From Synechococcus sp. PCC 7502 (GTDB lineage Bacteria > Cyanobacteriota > Cyanobacteriia > Pseudanabaenales > Pseudanabaenaceae), in NCBI RefSeq assembly GCF_000317085.1, contig NC_019702.1:2634394-2698393 (forward strand): a stretch of 64,000 bases of DNA, read 5' to 3'. Below the pieces are notes generated by a model. That model saw only the letters and a list, made by a program, of their open reading frames with translations, was not told the DNA's origin and searched no databases. Below are positions 1 through 9,338 of this stretch, piece by piece (within the stretch, counting starts at the first letter, position 1; each line of letters starts with the position of its first letter). The position numbers and the translations under genes are program-made.

Positions 1-201
1 ACTGGAACGAAGCAGATAACCTATCGCTATGATGCCAATGAGATTCGAGTGGGGCAGACTGTGGATGGTGTGAAAACTCGCTATTTAATTGATGCTAATC
101 GTCCGTATGCTCAAGTATTGGAAGAGTATAACGGTTCAGATATTCAAGCTTCCTATGTTTATGGTAATAGTTTAATCTCTCAAATGAAGTCCAATGGCTA
201 A
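1..201 (+). pseudogene. RHS/YD-repeat protein, C-terminal fragment (partial, cut by window start)
   Basis: The frame is open from the first base and ends with TAA at 199-201, giving 66 residues. It contains the RHS/YD-repeat core signature: TYRYDANEIRV, then RYLIDANRPYAQVLEEY and ASYVYGNSLISQ. In intact RHS proteins this is followed by a further core segment with a YDGLGSTR-like motif and a variable C-terminal toxin or tip domain. Here translation stops just after LISQMKSNG, and the sequence after the stop shows no RHS-like continuation. I infer a truncated or decayed tail. RHS proteins are large secreted or cell-surface proteins often tied to contact-dependent competition. Confidence 0.6.
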
Positions 202-261
202 GTGGTAAGTACCAAGAAAAACTCTTTTCGCTGTGGGTTGTATTTTTACTAGGGTTGCTCT

Positions 262-2973
262 ATGGAACCATTACTAGGTATGAGTGACTGGTATCGCCAA
301 GATGTTACATCAGTTTTACGCAACCTGAAGACTGATCTCAATGGCTTGACAACAACGGAAGCTGATCGGCGTTTGTCGCAGCACGGCAAAAACGAATTAA
401 TTGAGCAAGCATCTAAATCTTCTGGGCGCATGCTATGGGAACAATTTACTGCCACACCAGTTTTATTACTGATTGCAGCAGCAGTGGTTTCGGCTTATTT
501 GGGTGACTACAAAGATATGATCGCGATTTTAGCGATCGTTTTGTTTAATGCCTTTTTGGGATTCAATCAAGAATATCGTGCTAGCCAAGCTTTTGCTGCC
601 CTAGAGAAACTGGCAATCCCCAAGGTGCGAGTTTGTCGGGACAACCAATGGCGGGTTATTCTCAGCCCCTATTTAGTAACAGGTGATGTGATTATGCTGG
701 AGGCAGGTGGCTTAGTACCAGCCGACAGTCGTCTCATTGAAAGCATTAACCTCCAGATTCAAGAAGCTACTTTTACAGGTGAGTCCTTACCCGTAGAGAA
801 AACGGTAGCAGCGATCGCTACCGAAAATCTGTCCTTGGGCGATCGCCGCAACATGGCTTATATGGGTACTCTTGTCACCTATGGACGGGGGTTAGCAGTA
901 GTCACCGAAACGGGTATGGAGACGGAACTGGGAAAGATAGCCCAATCTGTACAGACAGTCGAACAACTGCAGACACCTTTGCAACGTCGCCTTGATGATT
1001 TTGGGCGGAAGTTAGCCATTGCCATCCTGCTTTTAGTGGGAGTAATTTTTGTGATCGGGCTATCGCGAGGCGAAAATCTCCAACTCATGATCCTGACTAC
1101 CGTGAGTATGGCGGTGGCAGCAATCCCTGAAGGACTACCTGCCGTGGTTACGATCGCACTAGGGATCGGCTCCTATCGTATGCTCAAACACCAAGCTTTG
1201 ATTCGTAAGTTGCCTGCCGTAGAAACTCTAGGTTCCGTGACCACGATCTGTTCCGATAAAACAGGAACGCTGACCGAAAACCGTATGCAGGTAACGGTGG
1301 TGGACTTAGTTGGACATCGCATCGATTTGACTACCAAGCCCAATGGATACGATAATTTCTCGGTTTTAGGACTAGCCTTAATGGGAGCTACACTTTGCAA
1401 TAATGCCCTTTTTTCAGAAGCAGAACCCAATCACGAACAGGCTTTAGTTTTAGGCGATCCCACAGAAGTCGCCTTATTGGCGATCGCCTATAGTTTAGGT
1501 TTACAGAAGTCAGAATTAGAATGCCAACTGCCGCGCATTTTGGAATTACCGTTTGATTCCGATCGCAAACGTATGACTACCGTCCATAAAACCCATAGTT
1601 TCGACCAGCTCTCACGTCATCTGCATCAGCCTGCCCCCGATTATGTTTCGTTCACAAAAGGAGCGGTAGGTAGTTTGTTAGAGGTTTGTAGTCAGGTTTG
1701 GTATCAGAATCGGGCTGAACCGCTTAGCCCAGACTGGCGGGAGCGCATCGAAACCGCTAATAACCAGCTAGCCGCCGCAGGCATGAGGGTATTAGGAATT
1801 GCCTTTCTCCCCCTAGAGAGATCGGTTAATCCTCCCGTAGAACAGGATTTAATTTTTATTGGGATGTTGGGGATGCTCGACCCTGCCCGACCCTAGGTCA
1901 AACAAGCGGTTGAAATCTGCAAACAAGCAGGAATTCGTCCAATTATGATTACAGGCGATCATCCTCTGATGGCATCACGGATCGCCCAGGAATTGGGTAT
2001 TGCGGATAACGATCGCGTTTTAACTGGTCAAGAATTGAGCCAGCTATCGCCCGAAGAACTCCAGGATCGACTGGATTGGGTGTCGGTTTATGCTCGCGTT
2101 GCGCCCCAGCAAAAGCTGGTTATTGTCGAAGCTCTGCAAAAACAGGGACAAATAGTTGCCATGACAGGCGATGGCGTTAATGATGCTCCGGCTCTACGCA
2201 AAGCTGATATTGGCATTGCCATGGGTATAACGGGTACGGATGTGTCTAAGGAAGCCGCTGATATGGTGCTATTGGATGACAACTTCGCCACAATAGTTGC
2301 TGCCATCGAAGAAGGTCGCGTGATCTACAATAACATCCGCAAGTTCTTGAAATATAGTATGACTGGTAATGCCAGTGGAATCTGGATTGTTCTCCTAGCT
2401 CCATTCTGGCACATTCCCCTACCGCTGTTACCACTGCAAATCCTCTGGATTAATCTCCTTGCCGATGGCATTCTGGCTCTGGCGCTGAGTGTTGAACCAG
2501 CAGAACGTAATATCATGCAACGTCCTCCCTATCACCCTGAGGAGAATATTTTTAAGCGCGGTGTTGGGCGCGATATCCTTTGGGTAGGGCTTTTGATGGG
2601 AATAGCATTTCTAGGGTTGGGCTATTATTTCTGGTCGCACTCTCATCCCCATTGGCAAACTATGGTGTTTACAACTTTGACATTTTCCAGAGCCAGTCTT
2701 GCGTTGGCAATGCGATCGGAATGGGATTCGATTTGGATAATTGGGCTGCGCTCCAATCAGCCGATGCTTATTGCTGTTACTGCTACTTTTGGACTACAAA
2801 TAGCGACTATCTATCTTCCTTGGTTGCAACATGTATTCCAAACCTATTCTTTGACATTATCAGAATTAGGGGTCAGCTTGTTGGTTAGTACAGTGGGTTT
2901 CTGGGCGATCGAAATCGAAAAGTGGTGGATGCGTCACTCCCAAAATTCTCGGAATGTTATATCAAGAAAGTAA
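262..2973 (+). pseudogene. P-type cation-transporting ATPase (PacL/Ca2+-type), split by an in-frame TAG
   Basis: Two open segments in one reading frame (262-1896 and 1945-2973) form a 904-codon P-type ATPase, the normal length for the PacL/SERCA-like family. The order is cation-ATPase N domain (1-80), TGES actuator motif (172-175), PEGLP in M4 (289-293), DKTGTLT with phosphorylated Asp about 332, KGA nucleotide-binding motif, TGDGVNDAP hinge (635-643) and four to six C-terminal membrane helices. The TAG at 1894-1896 sits in the conserved DPARPxVKQAVE stretch, where family members usually have Glu, so GAG to TAG is the simplest change. The stop separates the phosphorylation site from the hinge motif and the C-terminal helices, so without readthrough the protein cannot work. 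No frameshift or other lesion is seen, which suggests a recent event. Confidence 0.88.
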
Positions 2974-3325
2974 AGTTGGAAAGAAGCGATCTCATTCTCT
3001 CAAAACACAGCTTATCTGAATCAATTGAATATCTTAGAAATGGGTTAAGTGAATCTCTATCGTTATATGAGAAATCAGGTAAAGTTGATATTTAAGACTC
3101 TTTAGCTATCCTTTGTGAAATTGCATCTAGCAATTTAGAGATTGCCTCTTTATCAAGCTTGTCAAATACTTCCTTCATTTAACGTATCTTTATCTAAAGC
3201 ATTAATTTAAAAAAAGATAGATCCTCTAGCATTGTAGTTATTATTGTTTCCAATGATTACAGTGGGGAATTTACCCAAGAGATTAAAGTCGGTGATACTT
3301 CTACTCAAATACTGCTCCTGATTAG
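2974..3325. other. Intergenic stretch with gene scraps
   Basis: No full gene is visible in these 350 bases. A 28-codon ORF on the minus strand (3092-3178, start ATG, MKEVFDKLDKE...) and a 39-residue open frame on the plus strand ending near 3095 are too short to judge. Bases 3264-3287 match 24 bases of the lysozyme/IS junction at 13394-13417 exactly. The open frame through that match (GEFTQEIKVGD) looks like a protein scrap. Confidence 0.4.
3264..3287 (+). repeat. 24-bp exact repeat, copy 1
   Basis: The sequence GGGGAATTTACCCAAGAGAT followed by TAAA occurs here on the plus strand and again on the minus strand at 13394-13417. In both places one frame reads GEFTQEIK. Copy 2 lies at the 5' end of the decayed lysozyme gene next to an IS200/IS605-type end. 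Both may be relics of related genes. Confidence 0.6.
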
Positions 3326-4519
3326 TTATTTCCTAGGTAGAGCTAGCGATCGCCCCCGCCAAGTCCAGCCCCATCCAGTTTCAGTTTTAATAATAGAAGT
3401 AATCGCAATACCTGCCACAATTGAGCCACCAAGCCATCCCAGCCACCAATAGCGCAAAGGTTGTTGAAATTGATCAGCGCTAGTTTTTCTTAGGCTAAAT
3501 TGGAGAGCGATCGCTACTAAAGATAATAATAAAATTGCCATTTCCCATCCAGTTTTAAGGGGAACAGCAACCATTTCATAGGCACCAATGATCATGCCCA
3601 GCCACGGTACCAGAAAAATCAGGAGGAATACAAATGCTGAAAAAAGCGTACCCGCCAGATTGGACTGTGAACCCATATAGTAATTTTTTGTCCAGCCTTC
3701 CCACAAAGTTGCAAAGGATTGGTACATTCTGACCTTGACCAGAGTGATCGCCAGCATGAATCGTAAATTTAGTCCCCGCCCCTTCACTAACCTTGCCAAC
3801 TCCACGTCTTCCACAGGTTGATCGGCAACAGCAGTATGTCCACCAATTTTTGTATAGGTATCATGGCGGAATAGCATAAACATTCCCGCCGCAAACGCAG
3901 TTTTATCACTGGGATCATTGACTGCATTAAAATCAAAACCAATGGCGATCGCACTCATAATTAACGGCTGTACTAACCACTCGGCAAAGCAACCACAGAC
4001 AATTTGAGGGGCGCAACTGAGTAGATCACTTTTAGTTTTAATTGCTTCGGATATGGCAGCAGCGATCGCCTGGGGTTCTAGCCTGACATCAGCATCTATA
4101 AATAGTAAATATTCACCTGTAGCCAGATTTGCTCCTTGTTCGCAAGCCCAATTTTTACCCCGCCAAGTTATATTTGTGGGTCGATTGGGTACATTTATTA
4201 GTTGAACTTGAGGATTATTTTTAAATAGGGATTGACCGATCGCCTGAGTTTGATCCGTAGATTGATCATTTGCGATTACAACTTGTAATGGTTGGGGATA
4301 ATCACTGGCTAATATTGCTTCAACGCAATCCCTAATATTAATCTCTTCGTTATAGGCAGGAATAATTACAGATACAGAAGGGTAAATTACGGGTAAATCT
4401 TCGGGATCAAACTCTAAAATTGGAGCCGACTTAATGGAATTTTCTAGTCTTTGGGTAAATATAGCGATCGCCACACAAGCAGCAAAAAGTATAAACAGAA
4501 TAGCGATCGCCAGCAGCAT
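3326..4519 (-). CDS. Family 2 glycosyltransferase, membrane-anchored (CruG/HpnB-like)
   Basis: The protein has 397 residues. It has an N-terminal membrane helix (about 2-22), a GT-A fold (SVIIPAYNEE about 50-59, NDQSTDQT, DAD metal-binding motif about 142-144, later QPVEDVELARL) and three to four C-terminal helices. This is the layout of processive-like GT2 enzymes such as CruG, the carotenoid 2'-O-glycosyltransferase of cyanobacteria, and the hopanoid-linked HpnB. Which acceptor it uses cannot be read from the sequence. It lies 56 bases downstream of sds on the same strand, so the two may be cotranscribed, and an isoprenoid-linked acceptor is plausible. The specific CruG assignment is inference. 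Confidence 0.8.
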   Translation of the reverse strand: MLLAIAILFILFAACVAIAIFTQRLENSIKSAPILEFDPEDLPVIYPSVSVIIPAYNEEINIRDCVEAILASDYPQPLQVVIANDQSTDQTQAIGQSLFKNNPQVQLINVPNRPTNITWRGKNWACEQGANLATGEYLLFIDADVRLEPQAIAAAISEAIKTKSDLLSCAPQIVCGCFAEWLVQPLIMSAIAIGFDFNAVNDPSDKTAFAAGMFMLFRHDTYTKIGGHTAVADQPVEDVELARLVKGRGLNLRFMLAITLVKVRMYQSFATLWEGWTKNYYMGSQSNLAGTLFSAFVFLLIFLVPWLGMIIGAYEMVAVPLKTGWEMAILLLSLVAIALQFSLRKTSADQFQQPLRYWWLGWLGGSIVAGIAITSIIKTETGWGWTWRGRSLALPRK

Positions 4520-4575
4520 TATTTTTGTATTAAATTAGAAATTGAATTAAAGGCTTGAATTTTTATAGATAGAGA

Positions 4576-5547
4576 CTAATGCAATCTATTAAGAATATAC
4601 GGAACCAATTCTAAAAGAGCCTGTTTATGTTTGGAGGTGGGGAGCCACTCAATCGCAGTTATTGCCTGTTTAGCGTAGGACTTTGCTAAATCCCGTGACC
4701 GTTGAATGCCATCACTAGAATTAACTAAGGCGATCGCCTGAGCCAAATCCCCAACCTCCGCAAACTCTCGTTCAATTAAAATTTTGAGTTGAGGTTTTTC
4801 TTCTAAAGCAAATAAAACTGGAGCAGTCAAATTTCCCTGTTGCAAATCAGAACCAGCAGGTTTTCCCAAAGCTTCCGTAGAGCCAGTAAAGTCTAAAATA
4901 TCATCAACAATTTGAAAAGCAATCCCAAAAAACCTACCAAAGTTGTACAACTGTTCTGCCTGCAGGCTGCCAACTCCACTTAATACCCCAGCCGCCTTAG
5001 CACTGCCCGCAATTAAGGAAGCGGTTTTATAAAAACTTTTCTGGATGTAATCTTCCAGACATAAATCCGTATCAAAACAAGTTAAACTTTGCAAAATTTC
5101 ACCTTCAGCAAAATCAGCAATTACCTTAGAAAGCAATTTCACCACTTCTAGGCTATCTAAATTGGCCAGGTACCAAGAAGACTGGGCAAACAAAAAGTCT
5201 CCCGCTAAAACAGCTACCCGATTGCCAAATCTACTGTTTACCGTTGGATTCCCCCGCCGCAAATCTGCCATATCAATGACATCATCATGGACAAGACTAG
5301 CAGTATGAATCATCTCTGTTATTTCCGCCAACCGCCGATGTCGCTGGGTAATATCACAATCCGTCATTGTCGCCCGTGACATCAACAACACGATCGCTGG
5401 ACGCAAGCCCTTACCTTTAGCATCAAATAAATGTTCGGCGGCGGCATATAAAATCGGATGCTTTGCCCCTACTAACTCTTTAAGGTTGGCAGTAAGAGTG
5501 CTTAGATCATCTTTTACCGGTGCGAAAAGTTCGGTGGTTGAGGTCAT
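4576..5547 (-). CDS. sds: Solanesyl diphosphate synthase (all-trans polyprenyl synthase)
   Basis: This is a trans-prenyltransferase that extends farnesyl or geranylgeranyl diphosphate with isopentenyl diphosphate to make the plastoquinone side chain. The first Asp-rich motif is HDDVID, followed by ADLRRGNPTVN. The second is FQIVDDILDF, followed by GKPAGSDLQQGN. I place the start at the ATG ending at 5547 because cyanobacterial Sds proteins begin MTSxTxLFxPV; an upstream ATG at 5562 would add five residues. Length (323 aa) is normal. A GT2 glycosyltransferase gene follows on the same strand. Confidence 0.93.
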   Translation of the reverse strand: MTSTTELFAPVKDDLSTLTANLKELVGAKHPILYAAAEHLFDAKGKGLRPAIVLLMSRATMTDCDITQRHRRLAEITEMIHTASLVHDDVIDMADLRRGNPTVNSRFGNRVAVLAGDFLFAQSSWYLANLDSLEVVKLLSKVIADFAEGEILQSLTCFDTDLCLEDYIQKSFYKTASLIAGSAKAAGVLSGVGSLQAEQLYNFGRFFGIAFQIVDDILDFTGSTEALGKPAGSDLQQGNLTAPVLFALEEKPQLKILIEREFAEVGDLAQAIALVNSSDGIQRSRDLAKSYAKQAITAIEWLPTSKHKQALLELVPYILNRLH

Positions 5548-5723
5548 AGGGTAGGGGTGCATTTATGAAAAGTTGATTTTATAGTTTTTTACATATCTTC
5601 ATATATTCTAAGACAAGCTCATCTTAGTTTAGGAAAAACCCATAATTAAAGCTCGGGATTTAATAAATAAATGTGATTATTCTAAATTGATTAAACCAAT
5701 ACACTTGACATTACTCCTATGTC

Positions 5724-5754
5724 ATTAATCAATCAATTTTATTGATTGATTAAT
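5724..5754. repeat. Perfect 13-bp inverted repeat between sds and cpcS
   Basis: ATTAATCAATCAA (5724-5736) is followed by a 5-base loop (TTTTA) and its exact reverse complement TTGATTGATTAAT (5742-5754). No T-run follows, so it does not look like a terminator. It lies upstream of the putative cpcS promoter, between divergent genes, and could be an operator or a small palindromic repeat. Confidence 0.7.
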
Positions 5755-5771
5755 TGATCAGTGAACCCACT

Positions 5772-5798
5772 TTGACATCTTGATCAATTGGCTATAAA
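5772..5798 (+). promoter_or_regulatory. Possible sigma-70-type promoter of the bilin lyase gene
   Basis: TTGACA (5772-5777) and TATAAA (5793-5798) are separated by 15 bases, shorter than the optimal 17. They lie about 50 bases upstream of the start at 5847 and just downstream of the inverted repeat at 5724-5754. Assigned from consensus only. Confidence 0.35.
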
Positions 5799-5846
5799 TC
5801 AAGTCCTGAACTGGTAATATGAACAAGCATCATCTAAAAATTTATT

Positions 5847-6365
5847 ATGACTATTTCAGATTTTTTTCAGCATAGGGCAGGAACATGGGCTTCGCAACGA
5901 ACAAGTCATCACCTGATCATTAAAAAGTCTGAAAGTGGCAAATCAGAAATCAAAGTCGAATTTTTAGAAGCTAATACCCCTGATGTTACAGCTTTATGTC
6001 AAGAATATAATTTTGATCCAACTCAAGCTATCTGTGGTGCCAAGGTAACTTGGGATGGTTCGATGGAATGGGATAAGGGTGAGGATAAACATCAAGGTTC
6101 GACAATTATCGTGGCGATCGCTGAAGGTGAAAATATCCAATCAGGGAAATTACTGCGTCAACAGGGCTATGCCGAAAAAGCCCCCGTAGTTGGCAGGTAT
6201 GTCATGGGTGAAGATGGGGTTTTAAGTTTAATTACTGAGTATGGCACCTTGTACTCTGAAGAAAAACTGTGGTTTCCCCGTCCTAATGTCTGTATGCGTG
6301 CAGGTATTACCATTGGGATGTCTAATGTTGCCTCCTACTGCACCGAAATTCGGAAAGCTACTTAG
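5847..6365 (+). CDS. cpcS: Phycobiliprotein chromophore lyase, CpcS/CpeS family
   Basis: This is a lipocalin-fold enzyme that attaches phycocyanobilin (or a related bilin) to a cysteine of phycobiliproteins. The 172-residue protein has family signatures: FFQHRAGTWASQRTSHHL near the N-terminus, VTWDGSMEWD and KHQGSTI in the middle, then LLRQQGYAEKAPVVGRY, ITEYGTLYSEEKLWF and RPNVCMRAG. The C-terminal RPNVCMRAG differs slightly from the more usual PNLRLRTS. The exact paralog (CpcS, CpcU, CpeS) cannot be decided from sequence. The gene stands alone with its own likely promoter. A biliverdin reductase gene occurs about 10 kb away. Confidence 0.85.
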   Translation: MTISDFFQHRAGTWASQRTSHHLIIKKSESGKSEIKVEFLEANTPDVTALCQEYNFDPTQAICGAKVTWDGSMEWDKGEDKHQGSTIIVAIAEGENIQSGKLLRQQGYAEKAPVVGRYVMGEDGVLSLITEYGTLYSEEKLWFPRPNVCMRAGITIGMSNVASYCTEIRKAT

Positions 6366-6741
6366 TTAGTTTAAAGGGTAAAGAGAACCTAAATCATGCG
6401 GTTTTAATATGGAGATAAGTTCAATTTTTGGTAATTTTGGGGTTAGAGATTGAGGTGAGTAAAATAACTAATCCTCCTATCGCCTATTCTTCTGAATCTA
6501 AAGGAGAGAACTTTGATTGCCATATTTAGATTTTTGTATATTACCACGGTCTCATATTGAGACTGAATAAAGTTTTCTGCATCATCAAGACTCTATACCT
6601 GGGGTTCACAGATTTTTGCTCGTTTGTGAATGCGTAAGTGGCAACATAGTCAAATCAGATTAAACTAGAACTCAATACTTAAGATTTACTTAATAATTTT
6701 CCTAATTTTAAAACTCCCTACTTATAAAAAATACTTAACCA
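6366..6741. other. Leader region upstream of glgB
   Basis: These 376 AT-rich bases hold no supported gene. The only structure noted is a 6-bp palindromic hairpin, GTCTCA-TAT-TGAGAC, at 6549-6563. A long 5' untranslated region or promoter for glgB is likely here, but no confident promoter could be placed. Confidence 0.4.
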
Positions 6742-9015
6742 ATGATAGCAACCATCTCAACTGAGCAAATTGATCTGATCGTCAAAAATCTGCATCAAGA
6801 CCCCTTTGCCATACTTGGCTCTCACCAAATTGAGCAAGAAGGACAATTGGTTTGGGTAATTCGTGCTTATTTACCAGAGGCAGAGGCTGTAACAGTTGTA
6901 GACCCCGAAAATCATCGGCAATACCCAATGACTGCCGTACATCACCCTCACTTTTTTGAATGTCTGATCCCCGAGGCTCCCAGTTTATTTAGCTACAAAT
7001 TAAAAGTAACGGAGTGGGTAGATGGGAAAAAATGCGATCGCCTAATTTATGATCCCTACGCCTTTAAGTCACCCTTAATTAGTGATTTTGACCGCCATCT
7101 CTTTGCCCAAGGCACCCATTACCAAGTCTATGAAAAGTTAGGCGCACATCCTACCCAAATCGACGGAGTTGAGGGAGTATATTTTGCGGTGTGGGCACCC
7201 AATGCCCGTAACGTCTCAGTATTAGGGGATTTTAACTACTGGGATGGACGCAAGCACCAAATGCGTAAAAGTGAATCAGGGGTGTGGGATTTATTTATTC
7301 CCGATATTGGCGTGGGCTATTCTTACAAATTTGAAATTAAAAACCAAGCGGGACATATCTATGAAAAATCCGATCCCTTTGGCTTTCAACAGGAAATTCG
7401 TCCCAAAACTGCCTCTGTGGTTAATGACCTTAAATATGAATGGCAGGATCAGGCATGGATGGAACAACGGCGCAATTCTAATCCTCTGAATCGACCAATT
7501 TCAGTGTATGAAGTTCATCTGGGTTCATGGATGCATGGTTCCTTTGAAACTCCGCCTACGGATGCCTATCCTATGGTTAGTGCCGCTGACCTTAAGCCCG
7601 GTGCCAGATTTCTTACCTACCGTGAATTAGCAGACAAATTAATTTCTTATGTTAAAGATTTAGGATTTACCCATATTGAGCTTTTACCCGTGGCAGAACA
7701 TCCCTTTGATGGTTCTTGGGGCTATCAGGTAATTGGGCATTACGCTGCCACATCTCGCTATGGTACGCCACAGGATTTGATGTATTTTATTGATCGCTGC
7801 CATGAGGCAAATATTGGGGTGCTTTTAGATTGGGTACCCGGACATTTCCCCAAGGATGGTCATGGCTTGGCATTATTCGATGGCACACACCTCTATGAGC
7901 ATGCCGATCCGCGCATTGGTGAACATAAAGGCTGGGGAACATTAATTTTTAACTACACTCGCAATGAGGTACGGAATTATTTAATTGCCAATGCCCTATT
8001 TTGGTTTGACAAGTACCATATCGATGGAATTCGAGTAGATGCTGTTGCTTCAATGCTTTACCTAGACTACTGCCGTGAAGAAGGAGAGTGGTTACGCAAT
8101 GAGTATGGCGGCAGAGAAAATTTAGGAGCGATCGAGTTTTTCCGTCATCTCCACAGTATTTTATTTAGCTATTTCCCCGGAGTTCTGTCCATTGCCGAAG
8201 AATCTACGGCTTTTCCCTTAGTTTCCCATCCTGCCTATCTAGGAGGCTTAGGGTTTAATCTAAAGTGGAATATGGGTTGGATGCACGACATGCTCGACTA
8301 TTTCAGTATGGACCCGTGGTTTAGGCAGTTTCATCAAAATAGTGTGACTTTTAGTATTATGTACGCCTTTAGTGAAAACTTTGTCCTAGCCTTATCCCAT
8401 GACGAGGTGGTGCATCTGAAGAAATCTTTACTAGCGAAAATGCCCGGTGATGACTGGCAGAAATTTGCTAACCAGCGTTGTCTATTTGGCTATATGTTTA
8501 CCCATCCCGGTAAGAAAACGCTATTTATGGGTATGGAGTTTGGCGTATGGAAAGAATGGAATGTATGGGGCGATTTAGAGTGGGACTTACTCAACTATCC
8601 TCTGCACCAGAATCTGCAAAAATTTGTTAAAGATATTAACCATCTCGTCCAAACTGAGTCTGCTCTCCATGCCCAAGATTTCTCGGAACAGGGCTTTCAA
8701 TGGATTGACTGTAGCGATCGCTCAAATTCTATAGTCGCTTTTATCCGCAAAGATCAAAAGGGAGAGTTTGTGGTGGTGGTTTGTAATTTTACGCCCGTAG
8801 CTCATAGCAAGTATCGGGTGGGAGTTCCTCTGCATGGGTTCTATCAGGAAATCTTAAATAGTGATGCCACCATCTACGGCGGTAGTGGTTTGGGTAACTT
8901 GGGCGGGAAATGGTCTGATCAGTCCTACTACTGGCATAATCAACCCCATAGTTTAGAAGTGTGTGTCCCACCCTTGGCAACTGTGGTATTTAAGTTTATT
9001 CATGCTAAAGCATAA
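6742..9015 (+). CDS. glgB: 1,4-alpha-glucan branching enzyme
   Basis: A GH13 enzyme that introduces alpha-1,6 branches in glycogen. At 757 residues it has two N-terminal beta-sandwich domains (residues 10-110 and the CBM48 with GVYFAVWAPNARNVSVLGDFN about 145-165), a catalytic TIM barrel and a C-terminal beta domain. Catalytic residues are visible: Asp433 in GIRVDAVAS, Glu486 in SIAEEST and Asp554 in LSHDEVVH. The start ATG at 6742 matches the family N-terminus (xxLTxEQIDxIVxNLHQDPFxxLG-like). It forms a single-gene unit; pgi and pfkA elsewhere in the window belong to the same sugar economy. Confidence 0.97.
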   Translation: MIATISTEQIDLIVKNLHQDPFAILGSHQIEQEGQLVWVIRAYLPEAEAVTVVDPENHRQYPMTAVHHPHFFECLIPEAPSLFSYKLKVTEWVDGKKCDRLIYDPYAFKSPLISDFDRHLFAQGTHYQVYEKLGAHPTQIDGVEGVYFAVWAPNARNVSVLGDFNYWDGRKHQMRKSESGVWDLFIPDIGVGYSYKFEIKNQAGHIYEKSDPFGFQQEIRPKTASVVNDLKYEWQDQAWMEQRRNSNPLNRPISVYEVHLGSWMHGSFETPPTDAYPMVSAADLKPGARFLTYRELADKLISYVKDLGFTHIELLPVAEHPFDGSWGYQVIGHYAATSRYGTPQDLMYFIDRCHEANIGVLLDWVPGHFPKDGHGLALFDGTHLYEHADPRIGEHKGWGTLIFNYTRNEVRNYLIANALFWFDKYHIDGIRVDAVASMLYLDYCREEGEWLRNEYGGRENLGAIEFFRHLHSILFSYFPGVLSIAEESTAFPLVSHPAYLGGLGFNLKWNMGWMHDMLDYFSMDPWFRQFHQNSVTFSIMYAFSENFVLALSHDEVVHLKKSLLAKMPGDDWQKFANQRCLFGYMFTHPGKKTLFMGMEFGVWKEWNVWGDLEWDLLNYPLHQNLQKFVKDINHLVQTESALHAQDFSEQGFQWIDCSDRSNSIVAFIRKDQKGEFVVVVCNFTPVAHSKYRVGVPLHGFYQEILNSDATIYGGSGLGNLGGKWSDQSYYWHNQPHSLEVCVPPLATVVFKFIHAKA

Positions 9016-9338
9016 AAATTGGGGATTTACTCAAGAATTTAATTCAAGGCGATCGCTATACCAAGAAATTCATAAATCAAGGGGTAATTTGGCACGAAAA
9101 TCATGTGATTAATGATACAATTACTCAAATAAAGTATTATTACTAGCTTAGATTTATTATTGATTTGCAGATACTTTGCAAGTATATAGACCTAAGTGAA
9201 AGTTTATTACAGTTCTTTACCAATGAGAGCTTGCAACTTAGGATCGCATTTAAGATTTATCTAAAATTTTAGGTTGATTTCTAGTTTAGTCAAGTTCTAA
9301 ATTATTCCTAATAGCTATAAAAATCTGGGGAGGCTGCC
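9016..9338. other. Intergenic region glgB-ilvB
   Basis: No gene is visible in these 320 AT-rich bases. The end contains a strong Shine-Dalgarno sequence, GGGGAGG at 9327-9333, five bases before a TTG codon. This decides the start of the downstream acetolactate synthase. No attenuator-like leader peptide was recognised. Confidence 0.5.

Noticed and set aside
249-455. Minus-strand ORF of 68 residues inside the ATPase
   Set aside because: It is a shadow of the P-type ATPase reading frame, whose motifs are clear.
1894-1896. Stop-codon reassignment in this genome, suggested by several in-frame stops (TAG, TGA, TAA)
   Set aside because: All three stop codons end intact housekeeping genes in the window, and the affected genes have other lesions or lie near IS elements. 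Ordinary gene decay explains them.
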